The position numbers were made by a program, and so were the translations under genes. The notes beneath the pieces are model-generated. The model worked only from the letters and a program-made list of their open reading frames with translations. It was not told the DNA's origin and made no database searches. A stretch of 20,029 nucleotides of DNA from a virus: the IMG/VR virus record IMGVR_UViG_3300022752_000494, positions 1-20,029 of that record. One strand, written 5' to 3'. The first letter of the stretch is position 1. Every line of letters starts with the position of its first letter. Of this stretch, positions 1 to 6,913 are shown in pieces.

Positions 1-8
1 TAAAAAAT

Positions 9-1943
9 GTGTACGGAATCCCGAAAAGTTCGCCTATTGTACGGCAGGACTTTGAAACCAAGCTACCCGAATTTAAGGTAGTGAACGGAAAGGATTACGT
101 AATGTATGGGGAGAGCAATCGTTACCCAGATTATTTGTTGGAAATGTACCAACGTAGCGCAAAGCATAACGCTATTGTGAACGGTAAAGTCAACTACATT
201 ACGGGTAAGGGATGGACGTATGAAGCGGATAAAGTACCGAGCGAAATGCTTGGTGAGTTGAACCGATTGATGGATAACCCGAACCCTTACGATGACTTGA
301 ACGATATTCTTTACAAGACCGCTTTGGACTTCGAAATTTTCAACGGCTTTGCCTTGGAAATTGTGTGGAATATGCACGGGAAAGTTAGCCAAATCGCACA
401 TAAAAACTTTGGTAACCTACGTCGCAACGTGGATGGAAGCAAGTTTTATTACGCTGATGAGTGGAAGGAGTTTGGCGAACCCGAAGGACTTACGGAATAT
501 ATGCCGTTTGATCCCGAAAAGCGGTTAGGTAAGCAACTATTCTATTACTGTTCTTACGCTCCGAGTGTGCGTTATTACCCTATCCCAGAATACTTGGGTG
601 CGCTTGCTTACATCGAAACCGATGCAAGGATAGCCAATTACCACGTGAATAATTTACGTAATGGTTTTCTTGGTGGTTTCCTTTTCAACTTCAACAACGG
701 AGTACCTTCCGATGAAGAGCAAAGGGAAATCAAACGTCAATTACAGAAGCAATTAAAAGGCGACGATGGGGAGCGTATCGTGGTGAACTTCAATGATAGT
801 GCTGATACGGGTTTAAAGATTGAGCCATTAAACGCTAACGACCTCGATAAGCAGTTTAATATTCTCAACGAAACCATCCAGCAAGAAATCTTTGTTGCTC
901 ACCGCGTAACCTCCCCGATGTTGTTTGGTGTACGTGTTAGCGGTCAACTTGGTGGCCGTTCAGAGTTGGTTGAAGCATACGAACTGTTTAAGGCGGTTTA
1001 TATTAACGACCGAGTTCAAAAGTTGGAAAAGGTGTTTAACTACATTTTTTCCTTCAATGGTTTGGGCGTGTTGGAAATCGAACCAACTGAACCGATCACA
1101 GAGCAGTTGAGTGAAGCTACATTATTGCAAATTGCAAGCCGTGCTGAACTACGTGCTATGATGGGATTGAAAGACGATACTGTAAGCGTGCCGAAAACAA
1201 CCGACATGATTCAAGCCCTTTCTCCATTGGTTGCGAATAAGGTGTTGGAGAAGTTAAGCGACCTCGAAATTAGACAGTTGGTTGGATTGGATTTAACCCA
1301 ACCTGAACAATCGCAAGCCTTCACTCACCACGATTTCCGTAAGGAAAAAGAAGAGTTAGCGTTGTTTCAAAAGTTTGGCCGTGACGCTTCCGAGTTTATT
1401 GAAGTAACACGTAGGCCCATGCGCTACGGGTTCGAGTTATTAGAGCAAGAATTTGCTTCCGAGTACGCAGAACTTGACGGAGATATTTTGAAGTTGATCG
1501 AGAAAGACCCAGCAATTACTTCGGATAAATTAGCCGAAAAGTTAGGCAAGGACATACAGCTAATTTCAGACCGTATCAGCGCACTTATTGAAGCGAAGGC
1601 TATCAATATACGTGGAGCGTTAAAAGAGCTTGGTGAGTCTGCAAAGGACTTTATTAAGCCACGCAATCCCGAAGGTGAGCCGTTGGTGCAAGTGATGTAT
1701 AAATACGACGTGCTACCGGAGTTCGGTCCTCAAAAGTTGATTGCAGGTAGCCGTGAATTTTGCTCGAAAATGATTGAACTTGGAAGGTATTACACCCGTC
1801 AAGACATTAACCAAATTTCAGACATTATGGGGTACTCGGTTTGGGAGCGTAAAGGCGGTTGGTATACAAAACCTGGCACTAACCAACACTACCCAACGTG
1901 TAGACATACTTGGATGCAAACCTTAGTAAAACCGAAAGCATGA
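9..1943 (+). CDS. Phage portal protein with C-terminal winged-helix-like and MuF-like segments
   Basis: Portal proteins form the dodecameric ring at the capsid vertex through which DNA is packaged. Roughly residues 1-400 read as a portal: an N-terminal region with YGESNRYPDYL, then a long helical core and a segment ending near VTSPMLFGVRVSGQLGGRSE. Residues about 489-537 look like a small winged-helix domain (DGDILKLIEKDP, then SDKLAEKLG). The last 90 residues carry SREFC, GYSVWERKGGWYTKPGT and CRHTW, resembling the end of Mu gpF-like minor head proteins. At 644 residues it is longer than a plain portal, which fits a fusion. The frame opens with GTG at 9 and stays open to the window edge, because the codon spanning the edge ends in TA and cannot be a stop. 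The true start may therefore lie outside the window. The ATG at 7 is out of frame. The next gene overlaps by ATGA. I am confident of the portal call and less so of the C-terminal domains. Confidence 0.82.
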   Translation: MYGIPKSSPIVRQDFETKLPEFKVVNGKDYVMYGESNRYPDYLLEMYQRSAKHNAIVNGKVNYITGKGWTYEADKVPSEMLGELNRLMDNPNPYDDLNDILYKTALDFEIFNGFALEIVWNMHGKVSQIAHKNFGNLRRNVDGSKFYYADEWKEFGEPEGLTEYMPFDPEKRLGKQLFYYCSYAPSVRYYPIPEYLGALAYIETDARIANYHVNNLRNGFLGGFLFNFNNGVPSDEEQREIKRQLQKQLKGDDGERIVVNFNDSADTGLKIEPLNANDLDKQFNILNETIQQEIFVAHRVTSPMLFGVRVSGQLGGRSELVEAYELFKAVYINDRVQKLEKVFNYIFSFNGLGVLEIEPTEPITEQLSEATLLQIASRAELRAMMGLKDDTVSVPKTTDMIQALSPLVANKVLEKLSDLEIRQLVGLDLTQPEQSQAFTHHDFRKEKEELALFQKFGRDASEFIEVTRRPMRYGFELLEQEFASEYAELDGDILKLIEKDPAITSDKLAEKLGKDIQLISDRISALIEAKAINIRGALKELGESAKDFIKPRNPEGEPLVQVMYKYDVLPEFGPQKLIAGSREFCSKMIELGRYYTRQDINQISDIMGYSVWERKGGWYTKPGTNQHYPTCRHTWMQTLVKPKA

Positions 1944-2521
1944 GCCAAAAAGCTTTATTCATAACCGAGAAGCAGTTAAAGGATGCTTCATTGATTAACG
2001 AGAATGTTTCTATGGTGAAGTTGCGCCCTACGGTTATTATGTGCCAAGAGATGCACATTCAACCGATATTAGGTAGCGACCTTTACAAAGAAATTGCTGA
2101 TCAAATCATTAACAATAATCTTACCCAAGAGAATGAAGACCTGCTTATTGACTACATTCAGCCATGTTTACAAATGTTTGTTCAAATGGAGTTCCCGATG
2201 GCCTTCGGGTTTCAGTTACGCAATAAGAATGTGGAACGTGGTACGGATCAAAACAGTACACAGGCCTCCATGAGTGAATTGCAAAGGTTGATTGATTACT
2301 ACAAATCGAAAGCGGAGTGGTATGCTGAAAGGATTACACGTTATATCTTAACAAATATTACCGACTTTCCTGCGTATCAATCACCAAGCGGACAAATCGA
2401 TACTATATTGCCGAACCGACGTAATTACACTGCGGGATTGGTGTTAGATAATTACGGTTGTTGTGGCGATTACGCAAAGCGTTACCAAGCAAACTATAAC
2501 CGAGATTGTGACTGTTATTAA
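1940..2521 (+). CDS. Probable head-tail connector (adaptor) protein
   Basis: This is a 193-residue protein starting at the ATG that overlaps the portal stop codon (ATGA). An in-frame TTG at 1910 gives a longer reading but lies inside the portal gene and is less likely. The pattern ITEKQL, NV..VKLRPTVIMCQEMHI, ILGSDLYKEI, IDYIQPCL, then a mid-protein helix with ADWYAER-like spacing (AEWYAERITRYIL), matches my recollection of adaptor-type proteins that follow portals in Bacteroidota phages. These are predicted to sit under the portal ring. The last 25 residues are rich in cysteine and tyrosine (CCGDY, CDCY), which is unusual for a connector and might bind metal. The position directly after the portal supports a neck role, but the function is inferred from context and pattern, not from a catalytic motif. 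Confidence 0.6.
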   Translation: MSQKALFITEKQLKDASLINENVSMVKLRPTVIMCQEMHIQPILGSDLYKEIADQIINNNLTQENEDLLIDYIQPCLQMFVQMEFPMAFGFQLRNKNVERGTDQNSTQASMSELQRLIDYYKSKAEWYAERITRYILTNITDFPAYQSPSGQIDTILPNRRNYTAGLVLDNYGCCGDYAKRYQANYNRDCDCY

Positions 2522-2526
2522 AATCT

Positions 2527-2649
2527 ATGAGTTACCACAAAAAGAACGTAGAAAAGTTACGGGTTTACCTATCAAAAGAACAAAATGCAAAGTTGGAACA
2601 CGATAAAAAGAAGCTTAAAGGAGTTCAGCGAGAGCCATCCACTCGTTAA
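2527..2649 (+). CDS. Small lysine-rich protein of 40 residues overlapping the next gene
   Basis: The ORF begins with ATG five bases after the connector stop codon and encodes 40 residues starting MSYHKKNVEKLRVYLSKEQ. It is basic and probably helical. Its last 65 bases overlap the next gene in another frame. The spacing suits a translated phage gene, since otherwise a 63-base gap would separate the connector from the next gene in a region with almost no gaps. No family is recognised. It could also be a chance ORF. Confidence 0.4.
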   Translation: MSYHKKNVEKLRVYLSKEQNAKLEHDKKKLKGVQREPSTR

Positions 2650-3400
2650 TTCGTTTGGTACGGGTAACATCCTTGACCCTGATAGCGCACAAATAACCAA
2701 CTTTGTTACTCCCGAAATCGATCGGGTGTATTACCCTTTGGTTTTCGCCACGTTGGACGGTGCAAGATTCGGTTCTAATTCGGCCACGTTCACGGTTGGA
2801 TTGGTGTTCATGGATAAAATTGAGGAAAGCCAAAAGGTTGCAGATCGTCCGACTGGTTCAAATGCTTTGAACTTCCAAACGCTTCAACCCGACGAGGTTA
2901 TGTCCGACATGACTCAACTGGCAGGGGATTTCATGATTAAATACCAACGGACTTTTGGCAATGACTTCGATATTTCGGTGGATGCTAACGTGGATTACTT
3001 CGTTGATAGGTTTGGCGATCGTGTTGCGGGATGTAGAGCGGTGCTATCGTTTAACGTTCCACTTGCTTTGAGCGTGTGTACCATTCCAACGGAAATGGAC
3101 CCTGACACGTGTTATTATGGTGGCGTTGAAGCCACTAATTTAATCGACCTTTACGACGGCGATACGTTAGCCGTTGCGATTGATAAACCGATAAACATTA
3201 TCTTTGATGGTGGAGCGGTGAGTAACTTATTCCTTTGGTTTGCCGTACCTTCCACTTATTCGTTCTCGCATTGGTATCGAAGCGCATTCGATCAAGGTTC
3301 ATTCGTGGATTTATTTGAGGTGTACGATACTCAGGACGGATACGATATTTACGTAACAAGTTGGCAAACGGAAGCGACCGTACAAATGACAATACAATGA
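2585..3400 (+). CDS. Virion structural protein, probable neck or tail completion protein
   Basis: This is a 271-residue protein. The N-terminal part (about 1-170) has FSESHPLVNSFGTGNI, VYYPLVFATL, TVGLVFMDK and a long alternating beta region ending in LSFNVPLALSVC. That order is typical of neck or tail-terminator-like proteins next to connectors in Bacteroidota phages. The C-terminal 90 residues form a second domain with LFLWFAVPSTYSFSHWY, resembling a beta-sandwich module found at the ends of tail proteins. There is no signal peptide and no membrane segment. It lies between the connector and the tail fibre, and its stop codon overlaps the fibre start (ATGA). A tail or neck role is inferred from position; the exact protein is uncertain. 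The ATG at 2585 is chosen because the recognisable pattern begins right after it. Confidence 0.5.
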   Translation: MQSWNTIKRSLKEFSESHPLVNSFGTGNILDPDSAQITNFVTPEIDRVYYPLVFATLDGARFGSNSATFTVGLVFMDKIEESQKVADRPTGSNALNFQTLQPDEVMSDMTQLAGDFMIKYQRTFGNDFDISVDANVDYFVDRFGDRVAGCRAVLSFNVPLALSVCTIPTEMDPDTCYYGGVEATNLIDLYDGDTLAVAIDKPINIIFDGGAVSNLFLWFAVPSTYSFSHWYRSAFDQGSFVDLFEVYDTQDGYDIYVTSWQTEATVQMTIQ

Positions 3401-4773
3401 TTAGATTAAGCGATAATTTAGAAATCAACAAACCCGCACCAGTTGATGATCGATTAGGTGTATTTGTTTCCACGGCCTCGGCTTTGAGTTCCATTGCAGA
3501 GGACCGACGTTATGTAGGGTTAACCGTTATTGTGGACGATGGGACCGGAGCGGAAGAGTATTGGTTCAAAGACGGTGTGGCCGATGGTGATTTGGAAGTA
3601 AAATCTACGGGTGGAACGCAAGTCAATTCAGATTGGAATGCCGTAAGCGGTGTTGCTGAAATCCTAAATAAACCAACCATCCCAAATGCTCAGGTTAATT
3701 CAGATTGGAACGCTGTAAATGGTGTTGCTGAAATTTTGAACAAACCAACCATTCCTACATCACTTCCACCAAATGGGAATGCCGGTGGGGATTTGCAAGG
3801 CACATATCCTAACCCAACAGTTCACAGGGTTCATGGGGTAGATTTTCAAAGTGGTACACCGCAAGCGGGTGATGTTTGGATTTATGGTGGCAATCCTGCA
3901 AAGTGGCAACATCAATCATTAACAAGTAGTGATTTACCAAGTTCTATTGATGCTACAAAGATTGCAAACGGAAACGTAAGCAATGCAGAATTTCAGTACC
4001 TTGACGGGGTAACCTCGGCAATTCAAACGCAATTAGATGCAAAAGCACCAATTGCTTCACCTACTTTTACGGGTACTGTTTCGGGTATTACCAAATCAAT
4101 GGTTGGACTTGGAAACGTTGATAATACGAGCGATGCAAATAAGCCAGTATCAACTGCCACACAAACTGCTTTAAATGCCAAGGAAGACACAATAACAGCA
4201 GGAACAACCTCACAATACTATCGAGGCGATAAAACGTTTCAAACGCTCGATAAAACGGCCGTAGGACTTGGAAACGTAGATAATACAAGCGATGCAAATA
4301 AGCCAATAAGCACGGCTACACAAACGGCTTTAAACCGAATTACAAGCCTTTTCCAAGACGTTAGTCAATTAAGCACTACATCAACTACTGCGGTAACTTT
4401 AACGACGTTTACGGTTGCTTCTGCAAACATTCCAGTCGGTGGTGTAATTCGTATTTCGGGAGTAATTGAGCGAACCGCAGGAACGGGAAATACAGCAGTT
4501 GGAATTAACGTTAATTCAGGCGGTGCGAGGTATTTGCAATCCTCAGGAACTAACTCACAATTTGAAATTCTTGTTTGCAAAACAACATCTACAAACGTTC
4601 GCTATGGATTGGGCGCATCGAATACAACGGGAAACTCATTTTCAGGGCACAATTCAACAACCATTTCAGTTGCACAAGATGGAAGCGGTAATTTTGCTAT
4701 TGCATTTCTTGGTTTAGTTGGAACGGCAGGGGCGACGTTAACTGTTCAATTTGTTAAAGGGAATCTGTTATGA
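3397..4773 (+). CDS. Tail fibre / receptor-binding protein
   Basis: This 458-residue protein is likely to recognise the host surface. An N-terminal part of about 70 residues (MIRLSDNLEI, VDDGTGAEEYWFKDG) probably anchors it to the tail. Then come repeats typical of trimeric fibre shafts: two copies of VNSDWNAV.GVAEILNKPTIP, a phage LxGxxLxGxYPNPTV-type stretch (GGDLQGTYPNPTVHRV), ASPTFTGTVSG, and two copies of GLGNVDNTSDANKP. The last 120 residues (from about SQLSTTSTTAVTLTTF) are beta-rich and full of Ser, Thr and Gly, fitting a jelly-roll-like tip. A TTG at 3361 gives 12 extra residues, but ATG 3397 overlaps the upstream stop codon and is preferred. The internal repeats make the gene prone to recombination, which is common in host-range genes. 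Confidence 0.85.
   Translation: MIRLSDNLEINKPAPVDDRLGVFVSTASALSSIAEDRRYVGLTVIVDDGTGAEEYWFKDGVADGDLEVKSTGGTQVNSDWNAVSGVAEILNKPTIPNAQVNSDWNAVNGVAEILNKPTIPTSLPPNGNAGGDLQGTYPNPTVHRVHGVDFQSGTPQAGDVWIYGGNPAKWQHQSLTSSDLPSSIDATKIANGNVSNAEFQYLDGVTSAIQTQLDAKAPIASPTFTGTVSGITKSMVGLGNVDNTSDANKPVSTATQTALNAKEDTITAGTTSQYYRGDKTFQTLDKTAVGLGNVDNTSDANKPISTATQTALNRITSLFQDVSQLSTTSTTAVTLTTFTVASANIPVGGVIRISGVIERTAGTGNTAVGINVNSGGARYLQSSGTNSQFEILVCKTTSTNVRYGLGASNTTGNSFSGHNSTTISVAQDGSGNFAIAFLGLVGTAGATLTVQFVKGNLL
3622..3755 (+). repeat. Two tandem 24-residue shaft repeats in the tail fibre
   Basis: Two copies, spaced 72 bases apart (starting at 3622 and 3694), encode VNSDWNAVsGVAEILNKPTIP and VNSDWNAVnGVAEILNKPTIP. Most DNA differences are silent third-position changes, which suggests an older duplication held by selection on the protein. 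Confidence 0.85.
4105..4334 (+). repeat. Two copies of a GLGNVDNTSDANKP fibre repeat
   Basis: The copies start near 4105 and 4264 (159 bases apart) and each run about 70 bases, encoding GLGNVDNTSDANKP followed by S/TATQTALN. The same motif occurs in many phage tail-fibre shafts, where it forms intertwined beta segments. Confidence 0.85.
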
Positions 4774-4907
4774 AGTATTTAGTTATTTATGATAACACCA
4801 ATCATTTCTTTGATGACTTTGAAACCGCAAAAGCGGAGTTCGAAGCGCATGGAGGTTTGTTTTTAGAAGAAAAAGCACCAAACGTATATGAAGCAGTTAC
4901 TACATGA
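4770..4907 (+). CDS. Small protein of 45 residues between fibre and holin
   Basis: The ATG at 4770 overlaps the stop codon of the tail fibre (ATGA), and the end overlaps the holin start by 20 bases. The product (MKYLVIYDNT, then FDDFETAKAEFEAHGG and YEAVTT) is soluble, mildly acidic and probably an alpha/beta fold. It has no recognised family. The neat overlaps at both ends support it as a real gene in the tail fibre-lysis operon, possibly a small fibre accessory protein. Confidence 0.6.
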   Translation: MKYLVIYDNTNHFFDDFETAKAEFEAHGGLFLEEKAPNVYEAVTT

Positions 4908-5187
4908 TTTAGGTATTAACCTCGGCTTGTCATTTGCAGGCTTTGCGGGTTCGCTCGTTATGATCGGAAAGAAAGAATTTTCGTGGAAGAAGGCGATGGT
5001 GAGTATTCCAAGCGGTGTATTTTCTGCAAACTACCTCACTCCTATTGTGGTGGAAGGTTTGAGGATGCAGGGCGGTTCAGCAGAGTACGGTATTGCCTTT
5101 ATCATGGGTTACCTTGGATTAAAAGGTACAGAAATTTTTGCAACTAAATTTATCACTAATGAAAAATCTAAAAAACCTACTGCCTAA
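4888..5187 (+). CDS. Phage holin-like membrane protein
   Basis: This 99-residue protein is probably inserted in the inner membrane and times lysis by forming lesions there. Segments of about 8-27 (LGINLGLSFAGFAGSLVMIG), about 38-58 (VSIPSGVFSANYLTPIVV) and about 68-88 (YGIAFIMGYLGLKG) are hydrophobic, giving two to three membrane spans. The SANYLTP motif and the closing aF.mGylGLKG pattern are typical of one phage holin family. The C-terminus is short and positively charged (NEKSKKPTA), as expected for a holin tail facing the cytoplasm. It follows the tail fibre and precedes a second small membrane protein. The endolysin lies 1.2 kb downstream, in a separate transcription unit. Confidence 0.72.
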   Translation: MKQLLHDLGINLGLSFAGFAGSLVMIGKKEFSWKKAMVSIPSGVFSANYLTPIVVEGLRMQGGSAEYGIAFIMGYLGLKGTEIFATKFITNEKSKKPTA

Positions 5188-5410
5188 AAAGGCAAACGAA
5201 ATGTCGATTTATGAAAGAGCGATGGCTGAAACACCACCATTTTTTAAGAAACTGCGCACTATTGGTATTGTGGTTGGTTTGGTCGGGGGTGCTTTGGCTA
5301 CTGCACCAGTTTCGCTCCCAGCGTCTATTGTAGCTTTGAGCGGTTATTTGATCACAGCCGGAACAATTATTACCACGGTTTCGCAAATTACTGTTGACGA
5401 AGGAAAATAA
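5159..5410 (+). CDS. Second small membrane protein of the lysis region
   Basis: The product has 83 residues when started at ATG 5159. An upstream in-frame ATG at 5138 and an internal ATG at 5201 are alternatives. A hydrophilic N-terminus with AMAETPPFFKKLRTIG is followed by a hydrophobic stretch (IVVGLVGGALATAP) and a second one (SIVALSGYLITAGTIITTVSQI), so two membrane helices are likely. Proteins with the TPPFFKK...G pattern next to holins are familiar from Bacteroidota phages. It may be a second holin, an antiholin or a spanin-like helper, but nothing in the sequence decides which. It overlaps the holin end by 29 bases and is the last gene before the terminator. Confidence 0.65.
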   Translation: MKNLKNLLPKKANEMSIYERAMAETPPFFKKLRTIGIVVGLVGGALATAPVSLPASIVALSGYLITAGTIITTVSQITVDEGK

Positions 5411-5423
5411 AGTCGTATATTTG
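5394..5423 (+). promoter_or_regulatory. Bacteroidota-type promoter upstream of a short leader or small RNA
   Basis: TTG at 5394-5396 and TATATTTG at 5416-5423 are separated by 19 bases, matching the -33/-7 layout of Bacteroidota housekeeping promoters. It lacks the GCACAATT extension of the other phage promoters. Transcription would start near 5430, only about 70 bases before a strong terminator. Confidence 0.5.
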
Positions 5424-5429
5424 TAGAAG

Positions 5430-5499
5430 ATAGCACGGTTTTCGTTGTTTTCGTAGTTTAATTTTTTGGTTAAACCCCTGAGAAATCGGGGGTTTTTTT
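5430..5499 (+). ncRNA. Candidate small RNA between promoter and terminator
   Basis: A promoter-like element ends at 5423 and a strong intrinsic terminator ends at 5499, with no ORF of useful size between them. The predicted transcript of about 70 nt contains two copies of GTTTTCGT near 5438-5454, a U-rich single-stranded stretch and the terminator hairpin. That is the general form of a bacterial small RNA. It could also be only the terminated 3' end of the holin operon. Confidence 0.35.
5472..5499 (+). terminator. Rho-independent terminator closing the virion/holin operon
   Basis: AAACCCCTGA (5472-5481) pairs over ten positions with TCGGGGGTTT (5486-5495), including one G-T wobble, around a GAAA tetraloop. 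It is followed by a T run to 5499. This separates the late structural/holin genes from the next unit. Confidence 0.92.
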
Positions 5500-5538
5500 A
5501 TGCCTTCAAAAAATAATTTCATTTTTTTTCTGAAAAAG

Positions 5539-5570
5539 TTTGCACAATTAAATTTTATTGCTTTACTTTG
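5539..5570 (+). promoter_or_regulatory. Phage promoter 1 of a shared class (extended -33 GTTTGCACAATT)
   Basis: TTTG at 5539-5542 is followed by CACAATTAAATTTTATT and a -7 element TTACTTTG at 5563-5570. The same GTTTGCACAATT...ATT...TTTGT arrangement recurs at 6866 and 12308. The leader is about 30 bases, A-rich (ACCAAAGAGAAACAAACC) and without Shine-Dalgarno sequence, leading to the ATG at 5607. Confidence 0.75.
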
Positions 5571-5606
5571 TAGAACCAAAGAGAAACAAACCAAAAAAAC
5601 AAAGCA

Positions 5607-5801
5607 ATGACAACAGTAATTATCAAAAACCGAGTGAACCATACCGAGCAAATCGAGCGGTTTACTTATTACATCGATGCGCTAACCTTCTTTTTTCATT
5701 GGTGCGCAAAACACGATTACGACTTTCAAACTAACTGGACGGGTTACACGACAACAGGTTTGAACGATTACCAAGTAAAACTAATTAAACCAAATCTTTA
5801 A
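5607..5801 (+). CDS. Small protein of unknown function, first gene of the endolysin operon
   Basis: This 64-residue protein (MTTVIIKNRV, then ERFTYYIDALTFFFHWCAKHDYDFQTNWTGYTT) is rich in aromatic residues but has no clear membrane helix. It is the first gene after a phage promoter, with the A-rich leader typical of the phylum just before the ATG. It has no recognised family. The next gene starts one base after the stop codon, so they are probably co-transcribed. Confidence 0.7.
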   Translation: MTTVIIKNRVNHTEQIERFTYYIDALTFFFHWCAKHDYDFQTNWTGYTTTGLNDYQVKLIKPNL

Positions 5802-5802
5802 T

Positions 5803-6183
5803 ATGAAAACAATCAACGACGAGATGTTTCCAGTTGACGCATTGCGCTTTTGGAAAGTAAAACCAAGCTATGACAAAACCTGCGTAGGTTGGGAAATCTT
5901 TATTGGCCACGCACACTCCGATAATATGTGCGACCCTTTAAGCCATTACATTTTTCAAGATGTTACTGAAATGTTCAAACACCTTCGAGGGTACATCGAT
6001 CACGAAGATCGCCACGTTGGGGAACTGCTTAACGAGGTAATCCGATGGGATATGAAGAACCCTGAACTATGCGTTACCGATGCAAGTTTCAGCGAGCAAA
6101 TTGGAATCGGTGTTGCGATTTCCTTTAAGCTTAATTTCAACACGGTAGAAAATTATTCAATCATATTTAGCTATTTCAAATAA
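5803..6183 (+). CDS. Hypothetical protein of 126 residues
   Basis: The product is a soluble protein with many aromatic, His and Asp residues (RFWKVKPSYDKTCVGWEIFIGHAHSD, YIDHEDRHVGELLNEVIRWD) and a beta-rich C-terminus (GIGVAISFKLNFNTVENYSIIFSYF). The histidines do not form a metal-site motif I recognise. It starts one base after the previous stop codon, and its own stop codon overlaps the next start (TAATG), so it belongs to the endolysin operon. No function is proposed. Confidence 0.7.
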   Translation: MKTINDEMFPVDALRFWKVKPSYDKTCVGWEIFIGHAHSDNMCDPLSHYIFQDVTEMFKHLRGYIDHEDRHVGELLNEVIRWDMKNPELCVTDASFSEQIGIGVAISFKLNFNTVENYSIIFSYFK

Positions 6184-6392
6184 TGCGAGAAATTAAACAA
6201 ATGAAACGGGGGCGAAAACCTGCTCGCCCCTTGGTTTCCACGGCCTTAGCGCAACGATGGGAAACAATCAGAAACGTACGGAAAATATCCGTTCATCAAT
6301 TACCAGTATCACCACCGACGTATCGAAAGGTAATTAACACGGGGTACTGCGATCAACAAACCTTGATTAAACTAACTAAATTTTTCTTGTAA
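6183..6392 (+). CDS. Small basic protein, possibly HTH DNA-binding
   Basis: The product has 69 residues. The N-terminus is strongly basic (KQMKRGRKPARP). The rest reads like a minimal Cro-type helix-turn-helix: LAQRWETIRNVRKISVHQLP, then SPPTYRKVINTGYCDQQTLIKLTKFFL, where TYRKV could be the recognition helix. Small regulators of this kind occur in Bacteroidota phages. Starts at 6183 (overlapping the previous stop codon) and 6201 are both possible. It precedes the endolysin gene by one base. A regulatory role is inferred from weak similarity. Confidence 0.6.
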   Translation: MREIKQMKRGRKPARPLVSTALAQRWETIRNVRKISVHQLPVSPPTYRKVINTGYCDQQTLIKLTKFFL

Positions 6393-6393
6393 T

Positions 6394-6861
6394 ATGCTTA
6401 CCACAAAACAAATAATTCAGAAATACGGGAAACCCGATGACGATGGTTCCGATTACTTGGTAACAATCAATCTACCCTACCCTATGCGGTTGGCCTGGGA
6501 TACCAAAACATCAATCAATAAGATGCGATGCCACCGGTTAATTGCAACAAATTTTCAAAACGTTTTCAAAGATTTGCTCACCCATTACGGGCTTGCAGAA
6601 CTTCAACGTCTTGGTATTGATTTATTCGGTGGTTGCTTTGCTTTCAGAAAAATGCGAGGCGGTAATGATTACTCCCGTCACTCATGGGGTATTGCTATTG
6701 ACCTTGACCCTGTTCGCAATGGATTAAAAACTTCATGGGCACGGGCGCAATTTTCAAAGGATGAGTACAAACCAATGGTTGATATTTTTTACAAGCATGG
6801 GTTTATCAACCTTGGCAAGGAAAAGAACTACGACGCTATGCACTTTGAAATTAAATCTTAA
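6394..6861 (+). CDS. M15-family peptidase endolysin (D-Ala-D-Ala carboxypeptidase-like)
   Basis: This enzyme likely cleaves peptide bonds in peptidoglycan at the end of infection. It has 155 residues, the normal size for a single-domain phage M15 (VanY/L-alanyl-D-glutamate peptidase-like) lysin. The zinc-binding set is visible: SRHSWGIAIDLDP supplies His96 and Asp103, and DAMHFEI supplies His150, matching SxHxxGxAxD and MHFE. FAFRKMRGG about 12 residues before the first His is the usual preceding strand. There is no signal peptide, so export would depend on the holin upstream. The first 60 residues are not diagnostic. It is the last gene before promoter 2. Confidence 0.88.
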   Translation: MLTTKQIIQKYGKPDDDGSDYLVTINLPYPMRLAWDTKTSINKMRCHRLIATNFQNVFKDLLTHYGLAELQRLGIDLFGGCFAFRKMRGGNDYSRHSWGIAIDLDPVRNGLKTSWARAQFSKDEYKPMVDIFYKHGFINLGKEKNYDAMHFEIKS

Positions 6862-6865
6862 AAAG

Positions 6866-6896
6866 TTTGCACAATTAATTTTCATTTGTATATTTG
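6866..6896 (+). promoter_or_regulatory. Phage promoter 2 of the shared class
   Basis: TTTG at 6866-6869, extended by CACAATTAATTTTCATT, then TATATTTG at 6889-6896 with 19 bases between. It overlaps the region just after the endolysin stop codon and sits 18 bases before the ATG of the ERF gene, with an A-rich leader GAACCAAAACAAAATT. Confidence 0.8.
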
Positions 6897-6913
6897 TGAA
6901 CCAAAACAAAATT

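Noticed and set aside
63-401. Minus-strand ORFs opposite the portal and other long genes
   Set aside because: They are mirror frames of strongly supported + strand genes and lack recognisable protein patterns.
6761-6913. N-terminal extension of the ERF protein back to 6761
   Set aside because: It would overlap the endolysin gene and promoter 2; ATG 6914 fits the family start and the leader.
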